A stretch of 64,000 nucleotides of DNA, from positions 52,584,925-52,648,924 of the forward strand of contig CM045768.1 of the NCBI GenBank assembly GCA_025200525.1. The letters are read 5' to 3'. Shown piece by piece: positions 44,154-54,417 of this stretch. Position numbers and translations under genes: made by a program. How positions within the stretch are numbered: position 1 is the stretch's first letter; each line of letters opens with the position of its first letter. This DNA comes from Camellia lanceoleosa. Its lineage: Eukaryota > Streptophyta > Magnoliopsida > Ericales > Theaceae. The notes under the pieces were generated by a model. The model saw only the letters and a program-made list of their open reading frames with translations. It made no database searches and was not told where the DNA came from.

Positions 44154-47100
44154 ATGGCTTGCAGCGCGTCTGCTCGACCTCTGCTCAAGTCACATTCATC
44201 GCTACTTCATCATCAACCCGAGAAATCAAAAACCCTCTTCTCTATACCCTTCATCAACAAGCCACACCCAGTTTCTAAAACCTTGTTTCACTCATCCCCC
44301 AATGCACAATTCGGACTTCGCGCATCGAAGAAGAGGAACTTGCTCGCTGGAATTACCATCAAATCGAAGGTGAACATATACATACAGAAACTGATTTATT
44401 TCTATTTGAATTCTGTTTCTTTATGTGGGTTTCTAAGAATTAGGAATAGTATTGAATCAATTGACATTTTTGGGTAGGTTCGAGCCTCTGCGGAGGGAGA
44501 AGCAAAGTCGCTTGGTTCTGACGCAACCTATCAAGAAGTCTTTACCTGGTCTTCTGTTATTCTGCCGTAGGTTTCTTTAATTTCAGAAATTGTTTTTGAT
44601 TTTTGATTTTTGTGTGTGTGGGTTAAATGGGTACTTTTTATTTAAAAATATTATTATAATTCTTTAACTTAAAGGGGACTCAAATTAGTATTCATATTAG
44701 TTTTATGGTTAATAATGTGTTAAACCATGATGAGTTGGTGGCAAATTTTGCTAAGCATTCTGGTTTTTCTTATCATATTAGGAGATTAAAATACAATCTT
44801 CTGTTTAGTCAACATTTTGGAAGTAGATTTCTTGCTTGCAGAAGCAAAATTTGCTTTCATTTGTGCTTACAAAAGTAGGTAAGCTTTTCTGATGTACATA
44901 TGCTTACCTAAAAGATGCTTATCTGGTGGTTTAAACTTTATTCTCCATTTGTAACAGAATCTTATTACAGAATAGGGTCGGTTGTGTCCGCGAATGTAGT
45001 GATGAATTTTTGAATGTTTCATATACAGAATGCTACACTTGCTAACAAATTTTACAAACCTTTTCTATACAAATGAATGTGGCACCAGAATAGCATTTAA
45101 CACATTTTCCCATCATGTAAAAGGAATATATTCAATATCTGAAACATCATTTTTCAAAAATTTGTTGTAAGTTTTGTATAACACTTGCTGTTTCCACATT
45201 AATTACTAATTGTACTTGTATAGAGCGTGAATAAGGTTGTTTCCTGCAATAAATTGTTTTATCAAATTTCAGGTTTCTTTTTCCCGCCTTAGGAGGCTTG
45301 TTATTTGGGTACGACATCGGTGCCACCTCTGGTGCCACCATATCATTGCAGGTACAGTCACTCGTTGGAATGTGTCCCACATTGTCTAGAGTTGCCCCCA
45401 TCTATACTGAGTATAAGACTCTAGTTTCCATCTCCTTAATACATGGAATTTGAGGAGAAGTGTGGGTTGGGCTTTTCAATTTGGTATCAAAGCTTGGTTG
45501 GGCCTGTAATTAGTGTGCCGTTTATCCGGTTACTGTATTGTGGTCCACGAGAGTGTGTTGGAATGTGTCCCACATTGTTTGGAGTTGCCCTAGTTTCCCT
45601 CTCCTTACTACCTGGGTTTTAAGGAGAAGTGTAGACTGAACATTTCAATTTTACTGTTCATGGGCCACTTTCCAAATGTTCTAATGCTTACTAGTTTCTT
45701 TAAAAAATTTGTATTCTTGAATCTCGATTCATGATTTTGATGATCTTGCAGTCACCTGAACTCAGTGGCACAACTTGGTTCAACCTGTCAGCTGTTCAGC
45801 TAGGTCTTGCGGTACGTTTCACACTTTCTTTTGTACTTCTGCATACATGGTCAAATGTGCACATTATCTCTATATACCATGCCAATGAATCACTGTCCTT
45901 TCTTTTCTTACATGGCCCTGAATATAGGTTAGCGGTTCCCTTTATGGAGCTCTTCTTGGTTCAATCCTCGTCTACCCAATAGCAGATTTCCTTGGTACAT
46001 CTTTTTCGTAGTTATGTATTCTGAGAAATATTTAGAACAAGTCCATGATTATTTTTAAAGCATATTCATAGATGATTTATCAGATTTCCTTGGTACATCG
46101 TTTTCGTAGTTATGTACTCTGAGAAATATTTAGAACAAGTCCATGATTATTTTTTAAGCATATTCATAGATGATTTTGTGAAGGGAGGAGGCGAGAACTT
46201 ATCATAGCAGCTCTACTTTATGTGCTTGGTGGTTTCGTCACTGCCTATGCTCCGGGCCTCGGGATTTTCTTATTAGGACGGCTTCTATATGGCCTTGGTA
46301 TTGGTTTGGTGAGCTTCTTTGGGTTCTTCTATACCATTCTTGGTAGCTGGTATGGTGATGCTTTAAAAATGAGGAATTTAATATTTTTTAATAGATTTGG
46401 TTTGACAGGCCATGCATGGAGCTCCTCTTTATATTGCAGAGACTTGCCCATCTCAGATTCGTGGGACTCTAATATCATTAAAAGAACTTTTCATAGTTCT
46501 GGGGATTTTGGTGTGTTTCCAAACAATTATTACTTAAATTTCATTGATTTTCTTTTTCTTTTTTTTTTTGATGATGGCTGAGTTGGAAGTGGACATTTTT
46601 GTAGTTGGGTTACTTTGTGGGTAGCTTTCAGATTAATGCAATTGGAGGATGGCGGTACATGTATGGGGTTAGTGCCCCAATTGCTCTGATAATGGGATTA
46701 GGTATGTGGAGTCTCCCGCCATCTCCACGCTGGTTACTTCTCCAGGCAGTGCAAGGTAAAGGGTCTATACAGGAGTTGAAAGAAAAGGCCATCTCTGCCT
46801 TGAGCAAGTTGAGGGGTCGGCCTTCAGGTGACAAAGTGTCTGAGAAGCAAGTAGAGGACTCCCTCGACTCTCTAAAGTCTGCTTATACAGATGAAGAATC
46901 TGATGGAAGTATCTTCGAAGTATTTCAGGGGCCAAGTTTGAAAGCATTCTTCATAGGTGGAGGTTTGGTCCTTTTCCAACAGGTATTATTTTGCCATCAT
47001 GAATTATTTCCTGAATAACATATATCATGGAGACAATGTGGAGGTTTCAATTTGATAGGCTTATACAAGTGATTGATTGATTGTGACAGATAACGGGGCA

Positions 47101-48354
47101 GCCAAGTGTTCTATATTATGCTGGTCCAATCCTCCAGGTACTTGAGACAATCCAAAGTCTTTTGTGCATGTTATCAATTTGCCTAACCTTGTTGTATTTT
47201 TGTTATATTGTATCTCAAGAGTGCTGGGTTCTCTGCGGCCTCTGATGCTACTCAAGTTTCAGTTGTGATTGGACTATTTAAGGTACTTGTGGTAATCTTT
47301 TCAAAGTTTACTTCTCGAACTCCCCAATTGCAGGATTTGAGATTCGCCACACACACTGTCCTCTTTCTGGTGTTGATTATATCCATTGTCTGGCACTGTG
47401 CTTTAAAAGAGTAATATCTTTTGCTAATTAATCCTCCTGCAGTTGCTGATGACAGGTGTAGCTGTCCTAAAAGTGGATGATATTGGGAGAAGACCCTTGC
47501 TGATTGGTGGTGTCAGTGGAATTGTATGCATATGGTTACTCATACAAAATTAATTCTAAATTGATTTTTCTTTTGTCTACATTCAACTTGTTAATAGAGA
47601 AGCCTTAAGCCTTACTTATTTCTCTGTGTTGTAGGCCGTCTCTTTATTTCTCCTTTCAGGTTATTACAAATTTTTCGGAGGGTTTCCTTTTGTTGCAGTT
47701 GCTGCTTTACTCCTTTATGTTGGCTGCTATCAGGTACTGTCTTGTTGATTGACACTTCGTTCTTTCATATTGTGCTTTATTTGGTTTATCTTCAAATTTT
47801 TTTGTGCATCCTGTATCAGAAGAAGACATAACTTCAATCATTGAGTTTCGAAAAGAAATAAATTAGAGTAATAGATTAGAAAGACAAGGAGCTAATCTTC
47901 CAAGAAATTATTTTTTTTCCAATTTCAAGGTTGGGTAATGATTTCTCTGTTCTTCATATAACATTTCAGATATCATTTGGACCTATCAGTTGGCTTATGG
48001 TGTCAGAGATATTTCCACTCCGCACGAGAGGAAAAGGGATTAGTCTTGCAGTTCTCACAAACTTTGGTTCAAATGCTGTTGTTACCTTTGCTTTCGCACC
48101 TTTGAAGGTTTTGATTGTCTTCTACTAAGTTCATTCCCTTCAAAGGCATTTTTCATGGGTTCACAATGAAAATCACATTGTGGAGTGATTGCCAACATTT
48201 ACATTTCCTATTTCTGCAGGAGTTGCTGGGTGCAGAAAACCTTTTCCTTCTTTTTGGGGCAATTGCTTTGGTATCACTTGTGTTTGCAGTACTCGTTGTC
48301 CCAGAAACCAAAGGATTGAGCTTGGAAGAAATTGAATCCAAAATCTTGAAGTGA
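44154..48354 (+). CDS. Plastid-type D-xylose/H+ symporter-like sugar transporter, 12 coding exons
   Basis: Join 44154..44369, 44478..44566, 45273..45351, 45752..45811, 45928..45994, 46184..46308, 46409..46510, 46605..46982, 47090..47137, 47220..47282, 47443..47523, 47635..47733, 47970..48107, 48220..48354 (14 segments); about 559 residues, all in frame. Residues 1-75 are Ser/Lys-rich and acid-poor like a chloroplast transit peptide. Sugar-porter motifs follow: GGLLFGYDIGATSG, GRRRELI, YIAETCPSQIRG, PPSPRWLLL, QQITGQPSVLYYAGP, GRRPLLIGG, SEIFPLRTRGKG and PETKGLSLEE, consistent with a 12-helix MFS protein. Closest in form to Arabidopsis At5g59250-type proteins, which are assigned to the plastid envelope; the substrate is not proven. 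Intron 3 holds a TRIM and the exon 5 end is duplicated. Confidence 0.93.
45363..45647 (+). mobile_element. TRIM retrotransposon in intron 3 of the symporter gene
   Basis: LTR copies at 45363-45478 and 45556-45647 both begin GTTGGAATGTGTCCCACATT and end TTTCA. A near-perfect initiator-Met primer site TGGTATCAAAGC lies at 45482-45493, 3 bp after the first LTR. The first LTR has about 22 bp extra (CTATACTGAGTATAAGACT region). No coding capacity. Same orientation as the gene. Confidence 0.82.
45983..46176. repeat. 98-bp tandem duplication across the exon 5 donor site
   Basis: The block starting CAGATTTCCTTGGTACATC at 45983 is repeated from 46081 with few changes. It contains the last coding bases of exon 5 and its GT donor, so intron 5 carries a decoy second donor near 46093. 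Confidence 0.88.
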
Positions 48355-48504
48355 AAGCTCGAAAAAAGCAGAGCTGTCAAATGAGCTTCCATTTACCAAA
48401 ACTTTTGGTTAAATCTGTCGATATGTTTCTCAGATGGGCTTTGGGAGGTGGTATCTATGCCCAGTCTAGGACGATGTATCATTATGTAACTATTTTCTTC
48501 TGAG

Positions 48505-48658
48505 TAATGTTAGGGATCATAAAAAAAATATTATGAAGATGATCATAAAGATTCTCCACCTTTGGATTACACATATAATAAAACACTACACACTAATCAA
48601 AGGATAAAAAATCTTCATGATGCATTTCATGATATTTTTTTCATGATCCCTAATATTA
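48505..48658. mobile_element. MITE with long terminal inverted repeats (154 bp)
   Basis: The left end TAATGTTAGGGATCATAAAA and the reverse complement of the right end, TAATATTAGGGATCATGAAA, pair over about 30 bp or more. It lies about 150 bp after the symporter stop codon, so probably in the 3' UTR or just beyond. Confidence 0.75.
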
Positions 48659-49806
48659 TTCTTTTCTTCTTATCACAATAGAAATGAAATTTCAATTGTT
48701 GTAGCTTTCAGCTAAGAATATTGATAAGCCGACATTTCCTTTATCAAAATTCCAAATTTGCGGCACCATACAATTTGGATTTCCTTGATCTAATGGAATG
48801 GTGAAACATGCTTCATGTATTTGACCCCAAGTAATTGGAAAAAAGCCTTTTCGAGTTGAGTTGAGAATATGTTTTGGATTTCCCACACCTCACAGAACAG
48901 CAACCTAAACATTTCCTTGCTGCACTCCATTTTACAGGACCAGAACCTTGAGTAAACATGTAAACATCTTTCTTGTTTCATATGGCTGTTTCGGTTTGAT
49001 ATACGTACACCACCAGGGAGGACTTGCATGAACTTGATCGGATGTGGCTGGTGCTTCACGGCTTGTAAAATTCACAGCCGACCTTAACTCTGAATTTCTG
49101 GGTGGGGGTACTATAATGGGAGAAGGCAAAGAATGGTTTCTGTTATTGAGAGGATGGCAACTATTGCATTGCTCACGTGTTAAAGCATTTATATAACACA
49201 CTGGTAGCTATGTTTTGAGATTGATTTGGGTTTTAAATATAGGATCTATTGTTTGAAATAATGTGCTGAACACAATAAAAACTGAGCAGAAAAGAATTCA
49301 CAGTTCGGGTTTATTTATGTTGGTCCAAATTTTAAGGCTACCAACTTTGCTTGGTTTGGACCTAAATACAGCAAAATTTATCTGTTTTTGTTTTTTCTGG
49401 AATTTTGAATTAAGTGATAAGGCAAGGAACCAAAACTTATAATGTGTTCTAACTCGTAAGCTCATCCCCATTTGATTATTCTAAGCTTAAAATTACTAGA
49501 AAAAAGTAGATGTAGACATACTTCCTGCTTTTGGATTTTCTCCCCCTGGTAATCCAGGGGCTCTGTCCACCTCATTTTCTTTCATATGCCCTATTTCTTC
49601 TATTTTTCATTGTTTTATTTTCTTTGGGTTTTTCAAGGAAGGACTTATTCACGGTGTCAAACAAAAATGATAATAATGGTTTGCTTTCTTGGATAATTAG
49701 CAAATGCAAAATTATTCTAGTGGTGAAGAAAGAAGCTTTAATTCTGACCTCAACAGTCAACTAACTTCATGATATGGAAAGTTTATCCTATTTTGCACAC
49801 AACCAA
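48659..49806. other. Intergenic region before Rubisco activase 1
   Basis: No gene with conserved motifs is seen. Short minus-strand frames around 48690-49200 do not resemble known proteins. Confidence 0.55.
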
Positions 49807-49870
49807 CCAATGGTTGTCTTGAACCCTGTCACCACCATTCACTTAGCCAATCCCCATTGTGTGGCCGTTA
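49807..49870 (+). promoter_or_regulatory. Conserved promoter block of Rubisco activase 1
   Basis: CCAATGGTTGTCTT ... ATTCACTTAGCCAATCCCC ... ATTGTGTGGCCGTTA is shared with the reverse complement of 63575-63636 upstream of the second Rubisco activase gene. It includes two CCAAT cores. It lies 130-195 bp before the start codon. Confidence 0.75.
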
Positions 49871-50001
49871 CAACCCCTTAAATCTCTCCACATAACTCAT
49901 ATCTCAGCACTAAATACTGAAGTACACATTCATCACTCTCTCTCAGACAACTTGTTCAGTCTTCTGTAATCACCGCCTCCAGTGTCCAGAGCAGGCCATC
50001 C

Positions 50002-52669
50002 ATGGCTTCAACTGTCACAACTGTCGGAGCTGTTAACAGAACACCGGTACTATCTTTTTCCTGACATTTACACCAATCTATATTGGGCTTTGTATGACTT
50101 TGATGCAATTAGTTCCATTACTGATCTAAAATTCCACTATTCTCATGATTCATTTTAGAGGACCTTACATGCATCCATGATTGAATTGAGAGGTGTCTTA
50201 AACTGAAGAATTTCAGTTGGACAGCTTTTCACAAGAAATGAATCTCTGTACCCATTTATAAAAGGTCCCATATGAGTTCTTCTGTGTTGGTTGTGTTTTT
50301 CGTTTCTGTTTTCGTTTTTCAGAAAACACAGATTTCTTCTGAAACTACAATCTTTTTATGGGTATTCATTATTATTATTTTACTTCTTTGTCCGGGTTAT
50401 GGAAATTGTGAAGCTGTGACCATGGGTTTGAACTTTTAACTGTGCGGTTTCTCTGTGTTTGATGCAGTTGTGCTTGAACAGCTCCAGTTCTGGAGGTTCT
50501 GTCCCTAGCTCAACCTTTCTGGGAAGCAGTTTGAAGAAGGTGAACTCTAAATTCACCAAATCAAAGACTGAGTCTAAGAACTTCAAAATTGTAGCTGAAA
50601 TCGATGAGAAGAAGCAGACCGACAAGGACAAATGGAGAGGCCTTGCCTATGATGTCTCTGATGACCAACAGGACATCACCAGAGGAAAGGGAATGGTCGA
50701 TTCTCTCTTCCAAGCTCCAATGGGCGCTGGAACCCATGATCCTGTCATGAGTTCTTACGAATACATCAGTACCGGACTTCGCCAGTAAGAACCAATGTTT
50801 GTGGTCGTGTTTATATGCATATTCATTTCTATTTCTATAAAATCATTATGGGATGGTAAACTGTGTTTCAGATACAACCTGGACAACAACATGGATGGGT
50901 TCTATATTGCTCCCGCTTTCATGGACAAGCTTGTTGTTCACATTACAAAGAACTTCATGACCCTTCCCAATATCAAGGTAATATGTTGACATCAATTGAC
51001 TGTCTTATAACTTGGAAAGAACAAAGAATGAACAAATTCTTGTGAATTTATCAAAGGTCCCTCTCATTCTGGGTATCTGGGGAGGCAAAGGTCAGGGGAA
51101 ATCTTTCCAGTGTGAGCTCGTCTTCGCCAAGATGGGTATCAAGTGAGTTCATAATTTAACTACTTTGTACTATACTCTAAGAAGCACAGACAGAAACGCG
51201 ACACATTATTTTTAAAAATGCAAGCACTTTATATGGGGGACACATGATTTCCAATTCCTATTTTATCTGTAAAGCGAGATGTGTTTTCTTGGTTGTGTTT
51301 TGATTTCATGGAAATGGAATTTCAGCCCCATCATGATGAGTGCTGGAGAGCTGGAAAGTGGGAATGCAGGAGAACCGCAAAGTTGATCAGGCAAAGGTAC
51401 CGGGAAGCTTCAGATATCATCAGCAAAGGAAAATGTGCTGCCTATTTATCAATGATCTGGATGCCGGAGCTGGTAGGATGGGTGGAACTACCCAATACAC
51501 TGTCAACAACCAGATGGTGAATGCCACCCTTATGAACATTGCTGATAATCCCACAAATGTCCAGCTTCCTGGTATGTATAACAAGGAGGATAATGCCCGT
51601 GTTCCAATTATAGTCACAGGTAATGACTTCTCCACATTGTATGCTCCTCTCATTCGTGATGGTCGTATGGAAAAATTCTACTGGGCTCCAAATCGGGAGG
51701 ATCGCATTGGTGTTTGTATGGGCATCTTCAGGACTGACAATGTGCCCGATGAGGATGTTGTCAAGATTGTCGACACCTTCCCTGGTCAATCTATTGGTAA
51801 TCATATTGAACTCACATCTCAAAAATAATTTTTAATGAAAAGTTAAATGTCAATGGTATTGATTAAATTTTTTATAATTCAGAGGAAACTAGATGCAAAA
51901 GCACAATTTTAGAGAAGCAAGTAGTTGTTGCCTTGATATTTGGAAAATAATTTGAGGTTTTGTAAATTATTTATCGTTAATGGCATGATAGAAAATGGAG
52001 ATCTTTCTAAGACAATGGAGAGTTTGTTGTAATAATTTAATCTCAAGAAATTTTAATGTAAATTTTTTTTTTTGATTGGCACTGGGGTGTTCTGATCAAA
52101 ACCCAACTAGTCCCTAGGGGTGCACAAGCGAGCAAGGAGTTTTTTTCCAAATGTACCACGGTTAATTCAAAGGTTTTCCCCAAGTCCAATGACCCCAAAG
52201 AATTGTTAACACCTAAGAGGTTTCGATCCTTGAACCTTGGAGGGTGCACATCCCCACGACCCAAGGCCTTGCCACGAGGCCAACCCCTTGTAATCTAAAT
52301 ATTGAAAGAAAATAAACCTGAAATATGGATTTGTAATAAATAAACCTGAAATATGGATTTGTAATAAATTTTGTTTGTCATTCTGCAGACTTCTTTGGTG
52401 CCCTTAGAGCCCGAGTCTACGACGATGAAGTGAGGAAGTGGATATCAGGTGCCGGAGTTGACACCATTGGGAAGAAGCTTGTGAACTCAAAAGAGGGTCC
52501 CCCAACTTTTGAGCAGCCAAAAATGACACTTGAAAAGCTTCTCGAGTATGGTTACATGCTTGTCCAGGAACAAGAGAATGTGAAGAGAGTCCAATTGGCC
52601 GACAAGTACTTGAGTGAGGCAGCCCTTGGTGATGCAAATCAGGATTCCATTGACAGAGGGACTTTCTAA
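50002..52669 (+). CDS. RCA: Rubisco activase 1, short (beta-type) form, with two 1-base deletions in exon 5
   Basis: Join 50002..50046, 50468..50784, 50872..50977, 51057..51142, 51326..51796, 52389..52669. It would be about 435 residues if two missing bases were present. Start [15 protein letters not shown] is a plastid transit peptide. Walker A GGKGQGKS is in exon 4; Walker [19 protein letters not shown] and [10 protein letters not shown] are in exon 5; the end is [12 protein letters not shown]. Rubisco activase is a stromal AAA+ ATPase that removes sugar phosphates from Rubisco. Against the intact paralogue, one C is missing at about 51375 (in-frame TGA at 51384-51386, product of about 204 residues) and one A in the run at 51430-51433. 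These are either real pseudogene lesions or homopolymer sequence errors. The TAA at 52667-52669 removes the alpha tail. Confidence 0.9.
52063..52290 (-). mobile_element. Au-like SINE in intron 5 of Rubisco activase 1
   Basis: On the minus strand it begins CAAGGGGTTGGCCTCGTGGC, with an A-box-like TGGCCTCGTGG and a B-box-like GGTTCAAGGATCGAAACC (tRNA-derived pol III promoter). It ends in a poly-A (T-run 52063-52073 on the plus strand) after 'GGTTTTGATC' and 'CCAGTGCCAATC'. It is absent from the matching intron of the second Rubisco activase gene (60992-61354). Confidence 0.78.
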
Positions 52670-52780
52670 TGTTAGAATCCTTGATCCTAGAGGTATTAAT
52701 TGGAAGATTAACCTTTTTCCTGATCAAATTAAAACATTAGGATTAGAGGTGTTTTTAAAAGTTGTGTCTTTTCGATGTAG

Positions 52781-52885
52781 GCCAGGCAGCTCAGCAAAGT
52801 TCATGTTCCTGTCCCTGAAGGATGTGAGAACCCATGTGCAATAAACTTAGATCCTATACCTAGGCCTGCTCTATTTTTCATGTAT
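52781..52885 (+). pseudogene. Relic alpha-tail exon of Rubisco activase 1
   Basis: After an intact-looking acceptor (GATGTAG), the sequence GGCAGCTCAGCAAAGTTCAT and VPVPEGC-coding bases match exon 7 of the second gene (60489-60598). An extra A in 'CAAAGTTC' and changes after the first Cys codon destroy the frame and the second Cys. The upstream donor is preceded by a new TAA at 52667-52669. Confidence 0.8.
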
Positions 52886-53042
52886 TGGCTCTTTTGGGAA
52901 GGTGATCTGATTTCTGTAAATGATATGAATTGCAGGCATGGCTACCTTTGTTTTCATGACTAATGTTGTGTAAGTTCTGTTGAAATGTATATTATATTTG
53001 CACTTAATTGGTGTGTTGTGTTATTTTATAAAGTATTTTTAA

Positions 53043-53074
<32 letters not shown>

Positions 53075-54269
53075 TACTTGTTTTTTTTTATCTTCAGTTT
53101 TCCTTAGAAACAGGGGTTTGTACACTTGATTGCTAAAATTAAAAATGAAAACTGTTATGTAAGTTTAAAGGGATTGCTAGACAAAACTAGTCATATGATT
53201 TAAGGTATTCATGGAAACTATGTGATATTCTTCACAAAAGAATTTACAAGAATCAGATATTTTGAGAAATGTATGGATAGAGAATCGGATATGGTTAGGC
53301 ATTGTGTGGTTGCTACCTGCCTTAAGGTTCCAATGTCCAAATCAATCAATTTCTTGCTTTGTTTTATCCACTATTATTTGTGCTATACATTTTTATTTCT
53401 TCTGCAAAGTTTGGGAATTACAATAAGTAATTGAACTAATTAATTGAGCTTGAAAGCCAAACCAATAGAAAGATACAAATTTGGTTAGTGATCATGCAAG
53501 TTTTGAAATGAATTTGAATAGTTCGACCTGTAAGATCCTGGAAAAATTCAAAAAAAAAAAAAAAAAAAACAAAAACAAAGTGAAAGTATTCAAGTATGAT
53601 AAACGGGTTTCAAAGAAGCCAAAGCTTGCATTGGTTTTGTGTAAAAAATGATGGAGGATTGTGCATTCATTGTTGAGGTTTGAACTTTTCACTGATTGAA
53701 AAGTGAACACCTAAGTGAAAAAAGTATAGCAAATAACCTAGCTTGGATTAGTAATGCATTAAAAAGATTTCTGCAATCTTCCCTCCTCTTCATTTGAGAA
53801 ATTGATTGGTTTACTAATAAGTAATAATCTCTGAACATATATACATGATTCTATTTCAACCGATATAACATACACTCAACAAACAATCATCATTTTTATT
53901 AACACTTCAAACCATGTTCTAACCTATTCGAGATTTCTAATTCAACAATCACTGTATAGAGTAGGATTTTTGACAAAAAAATTCATTGAATTAGTTGAGG
54001 TTAAGTTATTAAATTGATCAAGTTAACAATTTTGCTCCTAAAATTATGATACATACCGCTCGTGTGTATATGTATCATAAAAGATATTAACAATTAGAAG
54101 CAATTGGATCAATTTGAGACAAAATAAAAAATTTAGGACCAAAATTAAACGAACTGAATTTATAAGGACCAAAATGATACAAGAGCCAAAGTATAAGGAC
54201 TAACAAGATAATTTATCCAAATAAAAATTAGGGAGTATTTAAAAGCATAAAAAAATAAAAAAAGAAAAA
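52886..54269. other. 3' UTR of Rubisco activase 1 and AT-rich spacer
   Basis: Contains a (CT)n microsatellite at 53043-53070 and a long A-run near 53551-53570. No gene recognised. Confidence 0.65.
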
Positions 54270-54397
54270 TGATTTGTGGCACTAATTTTCCTAGCACTAA
54301 TGGCACTAATTTCCTGTTTTGGTAACTTTATTTTTTTTTTTACTTAATATAGAAATTAGTGCCATTAGTGCCAAGAAATTTAGTGCCACGAATCACA
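54270..54397. mobile_element. Fold-back MITE just upstream of the PPR gene (about 128 bp)
   Basis: The left arm GATTTGTGGCACTAATTTTC and the reverse complement of the right arm, GTGATTCGTGGCACTAAATT, pair over about 45 bp, with an inner GGCACTAATGGCACTAAT-type repeat. The loop is T-rich. Its end is about 20 bp before the ATG at 54418, so it probably sits in the 5' leader or core promoter. Confidence 0.85.
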
Positions 54398-54417
54398 ACC
54401 GATAAAAAAACTTCTCT

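Noticed and set aside
48692..49201. Minus-strand frames of 64-89 codons
   Set aside because: No recognisable domain and no consistent splice structure; possibly decayed gene DNA but not supportable.
51420..51822. Antisense open frames opposite Rubisco activase exon 5 (also 61347-61860)
   Set aside because: Both copies show the same antisense frames because the sense exon is conserved; they have no independent support.
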